Positions 7,733 through 16,111 of a stretch of 48,765 nucleotides of DNA are shown here, in pieces. Below the pieces are notes generated by a model that was given only the letters and a program-made list of their open reading frames with translations, had not been told where the DNA came from and made no database searches. The stretch comes from Syntrophaceticus schinkii (lineage in GTDB: Bacteria > Bacillota > DSM-12270 > Thermacetogeniales > Thermacetogeniaceae). How positions within the stretch are numbered: the first letter of the stretch is position 1; each line of letters begins with the position of its first letter. The position numbers were made by a program, and so were the translations under genes. The stretch lies in the NCBI RefSeq assembly GCF_000946815.1, contig NZ_CDRZ01000259.1, positions 1-48,765 of the forward strand, read 5' to 3'.

Positions 7733-7767
7733 ATTTTGTTTTGTTTTGATCTTCTTTTAAATCTTCT

Positions 7768-8415
7768 TTAAAAACCAAGTGCCCCTACAGGACAAACCTT
7801 GACACACTCACCACACTGTGTACATGGAGATTCGCTGAGAGGGCGATCACCAAAAGTGGACATCTTCCGATCAATACCGCGCCTGATGAAGCCGATTGCT
7901 CCCACCTTTACTACCTTGTGATCTACCCATATACAGCGACCACACAGTACACACCTGTTGGAATCGTATATAAATGAATCAGGTGAATCATCTATTGGCT
8001 GGTACTGCTCTTCGGTGAGCAGTGGTCTCAAGCGGGTAAGTCTCAATTTCAGTTTTCTTTCTCTGGCTATCTTCTGTAATTCACACCGGCGGTTTTGAGG
8101 ACACTTACCACACCGCATCTTGTGATTGGAAAGCAGCAATTCGAAAGCTGTCCCTACCAGACGGTCCACCCGGGGTGTGCGCGTCTGGACAACCATCCCC
8201 TCAATTACTTCCTGAGTGCAGGCTGTTACAGGATCAGGTATCCCTTCGATTTCTACAAAACAAAGCCGGCAGCTTGCTTCGGGACGCTCCTCTTCCCTGT
8301 TGCCGCACAGGTGTGGGATATAAATCCCACAGTCCAGAGCCGCCCAGAGCAGCTTTTCTCCTGCAGGCACCTGATACTGCTGTCCATCTATTGTGATCTT
8401 AACCTTACTGCTCAT
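7768..8415 (-). CDS. NuoG-like Fe-S electron-transfer subunit
   Basis: 215 residues. An N-terminal [2Fe-2S] ferredoxin domain (CGNREEERPEASCRLC and a later C) is followed by the His-Cys cluster segment (HKMRCGKCPQNRRC) and two C-terminal four-cysteine sets (CVLCGRCIW, CTQCGECVKVCP). It corresponds to the Fe-S front end of NuoG or HydA without the catalytic part, so it relays electrons. The ATG overlaps the nuoF stop by 11 bases (ATGAGCAGTAA), implying translational coupling. With NuoE and NuoF it forms a three-subunit NADH-oxidising module of the kind used by bifurcating hydrogenases and formate dehydrogenases. The catalytic partner is not in this window. Confidence 0.85.
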   Translation of the reverse strand: MSSKVKITIDGQQYQVPAGEKLLWAALDCGIYIPHLCGNREEERPEASCRLCFVEIEGIPDPVTACTQEVIEGMVVQTRTPRVDRLVGTAFELLLSNHKMRCGKCPQNRRCELQKIARERKLKLRLTRLRPLLTEEQYQPIDDSPDSFIYDSNRCVLCGRCIWVDHKVVKVGAIGFIRRGIDRKMSTFGDRPLSESPCTQCGECVKVCPVGALGF

Positions 8416-10315
8416 CTTCCTTACCCCCTTCCTCCTGTTCAACCTCAAGCGGAGGAGATACCCTGATTACAGCCTTGTACTGCGGCGGGCAGGCTACCAG
8501 ACAGCTGTTGCATTTATAACACTTATCCTGGTGAATGGCTTTGAGCATATCGGGTCTTGTGTAAATCGCTTCAGTCGGGCAGCTGCCGATACACACATCA
8601 CACAGCTTGCTGCACTTTTCCGGAATAATCATATAGGAGATTAACTCCTTACACATCAAGCCCGGGCAGCGCCCTTCATTGATGTGGGCCTCATATTCAT
8701 CCCTGAAATAGCGGATGGTGGTGATGACGGGATTGGGTGCTGTTTTGCCGAGGCTGCACAGTGAACCCATTTTAATATCCTCTGCCAGATCCAAGAGCAG
8801 GTCTATATCCTCAGGGTTCCCCTTCCCTTTTGTGATCTCTGTAAGAATCTCCAGCATCTGCTTGGTTCCCAGCCGGCAGAAAGTGCACTTCCCACATGAC
8901 TCCTTTTGGGTGAAATCAAGGAAGAAGCGGGCGATTTCCACCATACAATCATCTTCATCTAAAACCACAAGCCCCCCGGAACCCATCATCGCTCCCGCTT
9001 TTTGAAGGGAGTCGAAGTCAATGGGCAGATCCAGTGATGACTCAGGCAAACAGCCACCTGAAGGGCCACCGATCTGCACAGCCTTAAAGGCCTTCTCTTC
9101 CTTGGTCCCACTCCCTACGTCATAGACCAGTTCTCTGATCGTCGTTCCCATGGGCACTTCAACCAAACCGGTTCCGACAACCTTTCCCGCCAGGGCAAAT
9201 ACAGCGGTTCCAGGACTGTTTTCAGTGCCGATGCCCTTAAACCACTCAGCACCCTTGCGCATGATATGCGGTACATAAGAGAGTGTTTTTACATTATTGA
9301 TCACTGTGGGCTTACCGTGTAAGCCTGAGGTGGCCGGATAAGGCGGCCGGTGGTTGGGTACCCCGGGGCTTCCTTCAACAGAGACGATCAGAGCTGTCTC
9401 TTCCCCACAAACAAAGGCACCAGAACCCTGAAAGATGATGATATCGAAGCTGAAATCACTTCCCAGCATATTTTTACCCAGCAGACCCTTTTGGCGAGCC
9501 TGTTCCAGGGCGTCCCTTAAACGGGCAACCGCAAGGGGATATTCTGCACGCACATAGATATAGCCCAGTGATGCCTGAACAGCATAAGCTGCTATGATCA
9601 AGCCCTCGATCAGCTGATGTGGGTTCGATTCCAAAATTGCGCGGTCCATAAAAGCACCGGGATCCCCCTCATCAGCGTTGCAGATTACATATTTGGGTGA
9701 TCCTTTAGCTTCGTAACACCTTTCCCACTTGATGCCTGTGGGGAATCCTGCCCCACCCCTGCCGCGCAGTTTGGCATCTTTTATCTCCTCGATTACAGCA
9801 CGGGGTTCCATCTCTAAAACCTTGGACAGGGCAGCATATCCATCTTTAGCTATATAGTGATCGATATCATCAGGATCGATGAAACCACAATCCGCCAGAA
9901 TGATTTTCTTTTCGATCACACCCCTGGGAAAATCTTCGAAGGTGGGAAACTCATCATTGGGTTCCAGAGCAGCCATAGCAAATTCATAACAGGGGTCATC
10001 ATTGACCAGAAAGTCGACAACCAGCCTTTGTGCCATCCCTTCATCAACAGGGCCATAACAGAGGGTTGGGAAGCCCGGCTTGGCGATAACCACCAGCGGT
10101 TCAGCATAGCAGTGGCCCATACAGCCGACCTCTTCAACAACGACATCTAATTGGCGCTTGCCGGCTTCCTCCCGGAAAACATTCAAAACCTCTATGGCCC
10201 CAGCGGCTCTCCCACATGTTGCTGTTCCCACGAGGACAAGTGTCTGTTGTTTTAATTTCTCGATTTTTTTCATAGCAGCATCTCTGATGGCGGCATATTT
10301 TTCTGAGATACTCAT
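8405..10315 (-). CDS. NuoF-like NADH-binding FMN/Fe-S subunit (HydB/HndC type)
   Basis: 636 residues with five recognisable parts. An N-terminal thioredoxin-like [2Fe-2S] domain (TATCGRAAGA, GCMGHCYAEP) is followed by the NADH/FMN core (RGRGGAGFPTGIKWE, CNADEGDPGAFMDR, GAFVCGEETALI), an SLBB domain, the N3-type cluster (ESCGKCTFCRLGTKQM), and two C-terminal [4Fe-4S] ferredoxin motifs (CSKLCDVCIGSCP, CYKCNSCLVACP). The extra ferredoxin ends mark the bifurcating-hydrogenase/HndC type rather than complex I NuoF. Its ATG overlaps the nuoE stop as ATGA. It oxidises or forms NADH and passes electrons to the NuoG-like subunit. Confidence 0.92.
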   Translation of the reverse strand: MSISEKYAAIRDAAMKKIEKLKQQTLVLVGTATCGRAAGAIEVLNVFREEAGKRQLDVVVEEVGCMGHCYAEPLVVIAKPGFPTLCYGPVDEGMAQRLVVDFLVNDDPCYEFAMAALEPNDEFPTFEDFPRGVIEKKIILADCGFIDPDDIDHYIAKDGYAALSKVLEMEPRAVIEEIKDAKLRGRGGAGFPTGIKWERCYEAKGSPKYVICNADEGDPGAFMDRAILESNPHQLIEGLIIAAYAVQASLGYIYVRAEYPLAVARLRDALEQARQKGLLGKNMLGSDFSFDIIIFQGSGAFVCGEETALIVSVEGSPGVPNHRPPYPATSGLHGKPTVINNVKTLSYVPHIMRKGAEWFKGIGTENSPGTAVFALAGKVVGTGLVEVPMGTTIRELVYDVGSGTKEEKAFKAVQIGGPSGGCLPESSLDLPIDFDSLQKAGAMMGSGGLVVLDEDDCMVEIARFFLDFTQKESCGKCTFCRLGTKQMLEILTEITKGKGNPEDIDLLLDLAEDIKMGSLCSLGKTAPNPVITTIRYFRDEYEAHINEGRCPGLMCKELISYMIIPEKCSKLCDVCIGSCPTEAIYTRPDMLKAIHQDKCYKCNSCLVACPPQYKAVIRVSPPLEVEQEEGGKEDEQ

Positions 10316-10845
10316 TCCTCCTGTCCCCCTCCCTCCTGGTTTTTCATCTCATGTTCTTTTTTTTCTATCTCAAAGGTGAGCAAGATACCATCAACCCGAA
10401 TCGGTGAAACCTTTGCTTCCACCTTTTCGTCAACAACAACAACAGGAGCTAAGGCACAGCAGCCAACACAGGCCACTCGCTCCAGGCTGAACTCGCGGTC
10501 AGGGGTTGTTTCACCCTCATTGATCTCCAGCCTGCGTTCAAATGAATCTAAAATAATATGTCCGCCAAGCATGTGACAGGCAGTACCCATGCATACCTTG
10601 ATCTGGTGCTTTCCAGGCGGGTTCAAGCGAAACTGGTTGTAAAAGGTGGCTACACTATAGACATCCACCTCCGGTATGTTTAATGCTGCGGCTATTTGCT
10701 CCATAGCCGGCTGTGGAAGATAACCCAGTTTTTCCTGGACCTCCTGGATCACAGGGATCAATTCCTGCCGCTCAGTGCCGTGATGCTGCAGGATATCTTC
10801 AGTTTCTTTTTGAATTTGTTCCAGTTCCCCCTCTAACAGCTCCAA
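10312..10845 (-). CDS. NuoE-like [2Fe-2S] subunit (HydC/HymA type)
   Basis: 177 residues. A helical N-terminal half (LIPVIQEVQEKLGYLP, YSVATFYNQF) is followed by a thioredoxin-like [2Fe-2S] domain with CMGTACH and CVGCCALAPVV. First gene of the nuoE-F-G trio. The open frame begins upstream, but the TTG at 10845 has GGGGAGG eight bases before it and is the better start; the upstream in-frame TTG lies before this ribosome site. It follows the MoxR gene by about 35 bases, so the five genes from 12056 down may be one operon. Confidence 0.9.
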   Translation of the reverse strand: MELLEGELEQIQKETEDILQHHGTERQELIPVIQEVQEKLGYLPQPAMEQIAAALNIPEVDVYSVATFYNQFRLNPPGKHQIKVCMGTACHMLGGHIILDSFERRLEINEGETTPDREFSLERVACVGCCALAPVVVVDEKVEAKVSPIRVDGILLTFEIEKKEHEMKNQEGGGQEE

Positions 10846-10880
10846 AAAATAAACCTCCCCTCCCAAGCAGTAATTGCGAT

Positions 10881-11750
10881 TTACCCTTTAATTTCTCCGT
10901 TTCCGGCGTTTTTTCCTGCTCTATTCCCAGAAGAATCGGTCATATGCCCGTAAGATTCCATGACAGCAGTTATATTTTCCCTGTTCCAGGCCAACTGTTC
11001 CATGCAATTAACTACATAATCCTTTTGGAAACGATCAGCATCCAACATTAACAGCACCCTTGCCCAATCCAGCAACTGGGCATTACCGTACCCTAACTGT
11101 GACCCCTTATCTCGAAGCATGGCTACAGCAAGGGCAATATTTTCATTGAGTGTCTCCAGGACATCGGGTACCCGTGCCCGGAGAATAGATGCTTCCTCCT
11201 GGATGGTAGGGTTATCAAGATATAAGAATACACAGCGCCTGCGAAGAGCCTCCGAAAGATCGCGTTCCCCGCTGTTGGTAATGACAACAACCGGTTTACA
11301 GGTAGCCTTAACTGTCCCGATCTCTGGTATCGATACCTGGTAATCGGAAAGCAACTCCAGGAGAAAAGCCTCAAAGTCGCGATCAGAGCGGTCGATTTCA
11401 TCAATTAACAGAAGCACCTGTTCCTGCTGAGTTATGGCCTGGAGCAGGGGGCGCTGCAATATGTAATCTAAAGAGAAAAGATCCTCCTCTGTTTTTTCCG
11501 AACCCTGTGTACGGCTGGAAAGGTGAATATTGATCAACTGGCGCTGGATATTCCAGTCATAGAGGGATTTGCTTTCATCTAACCCTTCATGACACTGCAG
11601 CCGGATCAATCTTGCCCCTAAAACATCGCTCAATACCTTGGCCAGTTCAGTTTTTCCTACACCGGCAGGGCCACTGACAAGAAGCGGTTTTTCCAAGCAG
11701 AGGGCCAGGTAAATTGTATTAAGTTCATCTTCATTGATGATGTAACACAT
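10881..11750 (-). CDS. MoxR-family AAA+ ATPase
   Basis: 289 residues from the first ATG. Walker A is GPAGVGKTEL, Walker B LLLIDEIDRSD, sensor 1 VVITNSGERDLSEAL and an arginine-finger region RRRC. MoxR and CoxD proteins act as chaperones that mature metalloenzymes, usually with a VWA-domain partner; none is encoded here. The ATG at 11750 has a weak ribosome site. A strong GAGGAGGG (11798-11805) sits five bases before an in-frame ATC at 11790-11792, and the 14 added residues (INIQLEELRDGFNR) look native. Initiation may thus be at a rare AUC or AUA codon. Possible role: insertion of cofactors into the downstream Fe-S complex, by inference only. Confidence 0.85.
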   Translation of the reverse strand: MCYIINEDELNTIYLALCLEKPLLVSGPAGVGKTELAKVLSDVLGARLIRLQCHEGLDESKSLYDWNIQRQLINIHLSSRTQGSEKTEEDLFSLDYILQRPLLQAITQQEQVLLLIDEIDRSDRDFEAFLLELLSDYQVSIPEIGTVKATCKPVVVITNSGERDLSEALRRRCVFLYLDNPTIQEEASILRARVPDVLETLNENIALAVAMLRDKGSQLGYGNAQLLDWARVLLMLDADRFQKDYVVNCMEQLAWNRENITAVMESYGHMTDSSGNRAGKNAGNGEIKG

Positions 11751-11810
11751 ACGGTTAAACCCGTCACGCAGTTCCTCAAGCTGTATATTGATGTTATCCC
11801 TCCTCTACTT

Positions 11811-12056
11811 TTAGATCTTTTTGTTTTCCATAAGGCGCAGCAGAAAATAACTAAGAGCAGCAATAATAATAAATATAATAAAGGCATAGAAAAATGCTAC
11901 CCTGATAAAGCTGTCTACCAGGACCAGGGCAAAGCTCAAAGAAAAAGGTAAAATTAGAGAGCCGGCCTCGAATTTAAACTCCCCGCTGCGAATTTGAGAG
12001 AAGTTGAAAATTAGAAAAAAAACAGCGGTTAATATAATTGTGCGGATCACAAACAT
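11811..12056 (-). CDS. Small integral membrane protein, unknown function
   Basis: 81 residues, mostly hydrophobic, with about three membrane spans: residues 3-19, 34-48 and 52-73. It ends with a basic tail (RLMENKKI). Start ATG follows AAAGGAAG. It precedes the MoxR gene by about 20 bases and may be its membrane partner, but I do not recognise the family. Confidence 0.65.
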   Translation of the reverse strand: MFVIRTIILTAVFFLIFNFSQIRSGEFKFEAGSLILPFSLSFALVLVDSFIRVAFFYAFIIFIIIAALSYFLLRLMENKKI

Positions 12057-12119
12057 ATCTATCTTCTTCCTTTAACACCGAAAGCGCATAGATAATATAG
12101 ACTGGATACTTTAAAATTA

Positions 12120-12887
12120 TCAGGATAAATCATCAAAAAAATCCCGCAAGGTTTCCATTGCCCTGTAATTGGTTAAGTCTACTTGAATCGGTGTCACAGA
12201 TACTTTGCGCTTGCTGATAGATGCCACATCTGTATCTCGAGCAGATGATTCATCAATACTATCAACTACATCCCCACCTAACCAGTAGTAGGCTTTTCCC
12301 CGGGGATCCACTCGCTCCTCAAAGGAATTGATATATTTGCGTCTACCTAACCTGGTGATTTCAACCCCTTGAATTTCTTCCGGCGCTATAGAGGGAACAT
12401 TGATGTTGAGCAAAGTGTCCTTACAGATACCTTTTTCAAAAACTTTCGGTGCCAGCTTCCTGGTAAAGGATGCAGCATACCTGTAATCAGGATTCAGGTA
12501 TTCTGTTACTGAAACCGCGATAGCAGGAAACCCAAGGATAATCCCTTCCAGTGCCCCGGAAACAGTCCCGGAGTAAAAGATATCAACTCCAAGGTTTGAA
12601 CCCCTGTTGATACCTGCGATCACCAGATCTGGCTCTTCTTCAAGCAGACAGTTTACAGCCAGTTTTACACAATCCGCAGGAGTACCGTTAACTGCCCATG
12701 CTTTACCGTCGAAAAGATAACTTTTCTCCGCGCGCAAGGGTATGTCCATCGTAATACCATGTCCTGTTGCGCTTCGCTCCCGATCCGGAGCAACAACAAC
12801 AACCTCAGCAATTTCTTTAAGCTCTGACCAGAGAACAGCAAGCCCCTTTGCTTGTATGCTGTCATCATTTGTTAAAAGTATTTTCAT
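12120..12887 (-). CDS. surE: 5'/3'-nucleotidase SurE
   Basis: 255 residues, full length. It hydrolyses nucleoside monophosphates using a divalent metal. Metal-site motifs are visible: TNDD near residues 6-9, NRGSNLGVDIFYSGTVSGA, and NVP in LLNINVPS. The frame is open 14 codons further upstream, but MKILLTNDD is the family start and has GTGAGGG just before it. A heptad repeat begins 15 bases upstream. It precedes the small membrane protein by 63 bases, so co-transcription is possible. Confidence 0.93.
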   Translation of the reverse strand: MKILLTNDDSIQAKGLAVLWSELKEIAEVVVVAPDRERSATGHGITMDIPLRAEKSYLFDGKAWAVNGTPADCVKLAVNCLLEEEPDLVIAGINRGSNLGVDIFYSGTVSGALEGIILGFPAIAVSVTEYLNPDYRYAASFTRKLAPKVFEKGICKDTLLNINVPSIAPEEIQGVEITRLGRRKYINSFEERVDPRGKAYYWLGGDVVDSIDESSARDTDVASISKRKVSVTPIQVDLTNYRAMETLRDFFDDLS

Positions 12888-12901
12888 TTCCCTCACCCCA
12901 A

Positions 12902-12930
12902 CTGAAAAGCAGAAGTCAGAAGCCGACATT
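12902..12930 (-). repeat. Degenerate heptad repeat, locus B
   Basis: On the minus strand it reads TCGGCT TCTGACT TCTGCTT TTCAG. The end TTCTGCTTTTCAG is identical to the end of the array at 41555-41601. Confidence 0.55.
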
Positions 12931-12963
12931 CCACGCTCTGCTAGTGCCTACTGTCAACCTTAA

Positions 12964-12994
12964 GCGTGCACCGGGGATGGTACCCCTTGCACGC
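12964..12994. repeat. Palindromic element with variable arms, copy 3
   Basis: Arms GCGTGCA (12964-12970) and TGCACGC (12988-12994) enclose CCGGGGATGGTACCCCT. It shares arms and core style with the element at 46607-46641. Confidence 0.65.
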
Positions 12995-13046
12995 ATACTT
13001 ATAGTCTACAACTCAAAGCAATCTATGGCAAACTGGTAAGTTATAT

Positions 13047-13072
13047 AAAAAGCGCCTAAAGAGGCGCTTTTT
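13047..13072. terminator. Terminator of folE
   Basis: AAAAAGCGCC-taaaga-GGCGCTTTTT, symmetrical, so it is usable from both sides. It lies 31 bases beyond the folE stop. Confidence 0.8.
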
Positions 13073-13102
13073 AAGTTTTGCCCAATTTTAGAACACATAC
13101 CG

Positions 13103-13660
13103 CTATTCTTTAATCAGTGCAAAGGCTTCCGCTCTTGTAGCTTCACTGGTTTTAAAAACACCACGCACCGCAGAAGTCATCGTCTTTGCACCCGCTTTTT
13201 TGATGCCCCGCATTGTCATACACATGTGTTCTGCTTCTATAACAACAATTACTCCCAAGGGGTTGAGCGCATCCATGATGGTATCAGCAACTTGTGAGGT
13301 CAACCGCTCCTGTAACTGCGGCCTTTTAGACAGAGTCTCCACTACCCTTGCCAGTTTACTGAGACCTGTCAGCTTCCCTTGACGCGGAATATAGGCAACA
13401 TGTGCCTTTCCGTAGAATGGCAGTAAATGATGCTCACAGACAGAATAGATGGGTATGTCTTTAACCAGGATCATTTCACTATGGTTCTCAGTAAAGCAGA
13501 CATTCAATTCCTCTTTAGGATCACTGTGCAGACCACAAAAAATCTCTTCACACATACGGGCTACCCTGTCAGGTGTTCCCTGCAATCCTTCTCGCTCGGG
13601 ATCTTCGCCAATTCCTTCAATGAGCAAGCGTACCCCTTGCAAAATCTTTTCCCGGTCCAT
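13103..13660 (-). CDS. folE: GTP cyclohydrolase I
   Basis: 185 residues, usual length. It converts GTP to dihydroneopterin triphosphate, the first step of folate synthesis, and so supplies the tetrahydrofolate used by the methyl branch of the Wood-Ljungdahl pathway. Zinc ligands are visible: Cys and His in [10 protein letters not shown] and Cys in [10 protein letters not shown]. Substrate motifs include [10 protein letters not shown] and [13 protein letters not shown] with GGGGGGAT ten bases upstream. No tetrahydrofolate riboswitch was recognised upstream. Monocistronic. Confidence 0.95.
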   Translation of the reverse strand: MDREKILQGVRLLIEGIGEDPEREGLQGTPDRVARMCEEIFCGLHSDPKEELNVCFTENHSEMILVKDIPIYSVCEHHLLPFYGKAHVAYIPRQGKLTGLSKLARVVETLSKRPQLQERLTSQVADTIMDALNPLGVIVVIEAEHMCMTMRGIKKAGAKTMTSAVRGVFKTSEATRAEAFALIKE

Positions 13661-13822
13661 TTTTCTTAATATCCCCCCATAAATACTACTTGGTTATATA
13701 CAGTCGTTTCTCCACCAGATACACCAAGCCAAACAAATTCTATGCAGCCCCCGATTAGAGTGTTATTCGTCAAAATAGGAGAGATATCCTGCAAAACGAT
13801 GTTAAAGTTTTTTATTAATATT

Positions 13823-14777
13823 TTAATGAAGCCCAAGCGATCTGTTGAAGCAGTACAGTGCTTCCTCTTTTTCACCTTTTCCGAAGTGGAAAACAGCCTT
13901 TCCCCGCCAGGCAGCGTTATTTGAAGAGTCCCTATTAATTGCTTCCTCAAAGTGATGGGCGGCTTCATCACTGATGCCCATCTCTAACAAGAGCATTCCC
14001 TTATTGCATAAATATATAGAGTTATCGGGTTGAAGATGAATGGCCTCATCAAAGCATTTGACAGCTTGATCATAGTCGTTTCGAAATGCCAAATAAACTG
14101 CTGCATTATTTAAAAGAAGATCGTCCTGTGGGGCTAACTGCAAGCTTCTATCAAAAAAATACATTGCCTCCCTGTATTTACCTGAATTTCAAAAATGCAG
14201 CAGCGGCATTGCTCAGGATATTTACATCTTCTGTTTCGCTTACCTTGATGGCTTTGCGGTAAGCAGAACAGGCATCCTCAAAACGTTTCAAGCAAACAAG
14301 GCAGTACCCTGCATTGTTCCAGATAATAGGTGAGGCACAATAACGCAGAGCCTTTTTATAGCATTGAAGAGCCTTATCATATTCTTGAAAATGGCAGTAG
14401 CAATTTCCGCAGTTAACCAGGAGACCAATGTCCTTGGGTTGAAAAGCAAGCGCTTGAGAAAAACACTCAAAAGCGGTTTTAATATAACCCATTTTGTAAA
14501 AACAAAACCCCTTGCCCGAGAGGGCAGCGACATGACGCGGTGATAATTTGAGAACCTGTTCGAAACAAAGAATGGCCTCCTGGAACTGGGAAGCCTGGAC
14601 AAGCTCTTCCCCCTTTAAACACCAGTCTGTGGGTGATTCAAGGTTGCATGACTGAACATGCTGGAATTCAGGAGCAATACTTTGTAAATAGTAGAGTTCC
14701 TGATAATGTTCTATTGTTTTTCCTCCCACCCACCATTTTCGAACAGCACCGATAAACTGCCGGAAGTACTTAATCAC
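13823..14777 (-). CDS. Tetratricopeptide repeat protein, frameshifted
   Basis: Two frames form one TPR protein of about 317 residues. The first (14777-14178) starts with GTG after AGGGGGG and holds about four 34-residue TPR units (for example AILCFEQVLKLSPRHVAAL, KALQCYKKALRYC). It stops after LKFR. The second frame carries on in register (GKYREAMYFFDRSLQLAP and two or three more units). Removing one A from the AAA run at 14187-14189 joins them as FLNSGKYREAMYFF, a textbook TPR helix pair. A GGGAGG near the inner ATG (14164) could allow a restart, but continuity of the repeats argues for an indel. Probably a cytoplasmic protein-interaction scaffold; partner unknown. Confidence 0.75.
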
Positions 14778-14902
14778 TTTACTCGCCCCCCTGTTAAACT
14801 TAAAAACCTATTCTGTATAAAGGGGGTAAATCCTGCTAAAAATTTCCATGCTTATTTATGCTTCTTCGCCAAACGAAAATTATATGTTGTAATCTGTCCA
14901 AC

Positions 14903-14926
14903 AAAAAAACCCCGCTGGCGCGAGGT
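14903..14926 (-). terminator. Terminator of the Fur-family gene
   Basis: Minus strand CCTCGC-GCCA-GCGGGG followed by seven T. It lies just after the stop at 14944. Confidence 0.75.
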
Positions 14927-14943
14927 TGAAAAATATGAAGTTT

Positions 14944-15376
14944 TCATTGACATTTTTTACAGTAACCGAAAAATTTCAACTGGTGATCTGTAATCTGAAA
15001 TTGCGTTTTCTTTTCAATCCAGGTTTCCAATGTCTCCAAAAGATCATCGGTAACCTCGATCACTCTACCACACTTGATACAGATCAAGTGGTGGTGATTA
15101 TGTGCCTCCTGAATCGGAAAACTCGTATCTGATGCATCCATCTCCAAAGTCAATTTTATGCAGAATATCCAATTCTGTAAGTATCTCCAAGGTGCGATAA
15201 ATTGTAGCCAATCCGATCTCAGGATCCTTTTGTTTTACAATGAAGTGGAGTTCATCTGCACTGAGATGCTGCTCAGCATTATCCAAAAGTGTTTTTAAAA
15301 TAATCTGGCGTTGAGGAGTTATTTTATAAGAACCTCTCTGTAGTTTTTCACAATAATTATGAAATTTATCCTGCAT
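14944..15376 (-). CDS. Fur-family metal or peroxide regulator, frameshifted
   Basis: Two overlapping frames give one Fur-type protein of about 143 residues. N-terminal part: helix-turn-helix (ITPQRQIILKTLL, ADELHFIVKQ, GLATIYRTLEILTEL). C-terminal part: metal-binding dimer domain with HNHHHLICIKCGRVIEV and a second CxxC (YCKKC), the structural zinc pair. The frame breaks at 15105-15109; removing one G restores RYEFSDSEAHNHHHLIC. Start ATG has GGAGGGTG upstream; the longer frame starting at 15391 lies before this site. Whether it is Fur, PerR or Zur cannot be decided. A 16-bp palindrome in the divergent intergenic region is a candidate operator. Confidence 0.82.
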
Positions 15377-15454
15377 CTTGCCACCCTCCAAAAATTATTG
15401 CGCTATTAATCATTTATTATTTTTCCTTTTATTATACACAATTTCCTGGTCATA

Positions 15455-15488
15455 TTGGGACTCTGTGCTTAATATGTTATATAACATA
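15455..15488 (+). promoter_or_regulatory. Promoter overlapped by a 16-bp perfect palindrome
   Basis: TTGGGA (15455-15460), 17 bases, TATATA (15478-15483). The palindrome TATGTTATATAACATA (15473-15488) covers the -10. It lies between the Fur-family gene and the divergent membrane-protein gene, so it could be a site for that regulator, although it is not a classical Fur box. Confidence 0.5.
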
Positions 15489-15513
15489 AAACAGCAAAGG
15501 GGGATGGTATTTA

Positions 15514-15903
15514 GTGGATAACGAAAAAAGCCCTATTTTTCGTATCAGCGAAAACCCCGTTTTTTTCGGCTTGACAGCTGCCATTCTCTTCGCAATTCTC
15601 AGCATCATGGTTTTAGCTTTAAGTTTTCATCTCTCCGCTCTTTCGGAACTATACCTTAAGCCGGCAGGAACGTTTTTTTACCTGGTAGGTGCTTTCCTGG
15701 GCGGTTTTTTGGCTGCCAAAAAAGCCGGTGGAAAGGGACTGGTTTATGGGGCAGGTGTTGGCTTGTGTTACTATATATTTTTTGTGGTTATCTCTTTGTT
15801 CTTCTCCCCAGGCTCCCTTTCAGTAATTGCTCTTGGTTTTAAAGGACTTTACACCCTTTTAGTATCCGCAGCAGGAGGAATCTGCGGCCTTGCATTTGCT
15901 TGA
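15514..15903 (+). CDS. TIGR04086-type integral membrane protein
   Basis: 129 residues with four predicted membrane spans, at about residues 16-37, 50-67, 78-98 and 103-125. Glycine-rich turns (AGTFFYLVGAFLGGFLAAKKAGGKG) are typical of the TIGR04086 family found in sporeforming Firmicutes; its function is unknown. GTG start with AAAGGGGGA ten bases before it. Divergent from the Fur-family gene and convergent with spoVM, with which it shares a terminator. Confidence 0.75.
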   Translation: MDNEKSPIFRISENPVFFGLTAAILFAILSIMVLALSFHLSALSELYLKPAGTFFYLVGAFLGGFLAAKKAGGKGLVYGAGVGLCYYIFFVVISLFFSPGSLSVIALGFKGLYTLLVSAAGGICGLAFA

Positions 15904-15914
15904 TCTTTATCTTT

Positions 15915-15948
15915 AAAAAAGCAGCCTTGAGATAAGGCCGCTTTTTTT
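15915..15948. terminator. Shared bidirectional terminator
   Basis: AAGCaGCCTT-gagat-AAGGCcGCTT with A6 on the left and T7 on the right. It closes both the TIGR04086 gene (plus) and spoVM (minus). Confidence 0.85.
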
Positions 15949-16014
15949 CTACTTGATAAATCTTTTTAGGATATCTCGCAAGAAACGGGGTAACTTGATA
16001 TAATAAACCTTCAA
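15949..16014 (-). CDS. spoVM: Stage V sporulation protein M (21 residues)
   Basis: Micro-gene of 21 codons starting TTG and ending TAG. Its product begins MKVYYIKLPRFLRD and continues as a basic amphipathic helix. Alignment by eye to B. subtilis SpoVM (MKFYTIKLPKFLGG...) keeps the IKLP-x-FL core and places the critical proline at position 9. SpoVM marks the convex forespore membrane and anchors SpoIVA for coat and cortex assembly. An unusually complete ribosome site, GAGGTGAT, lies four bases before the TTG, and a terminator follows immediately. It is five residues shorter at the C terminus than the 26-residue Bacillus protein. With sspF it confirms sporulation. Confidence 0.85.
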   Translation of the reverse strand: MKVYYIKLPRFLRDILKRFIK

Positions 16015-16111
16015 GATGATCACCTCGCGTTAAAATCTTTAATTATTTATATTCAACAAAGATGTGCAAGGTGCCCCTTTCATGAAATAATATAGCAGCA
16101 GAACTTTCTGC

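Noticed and set aside
13661-13822. Tetrahydrofolate riboswitch upstream of folE
   Set aside because: The consensus stems of that riboswitch could not be found in the leader.
14164-14178. Two separate adjacent TPR genes
   Set aside because: The repeat unit is cut in the middle at the junction and is restored by a one-base change, so one gene is the simpler reading.
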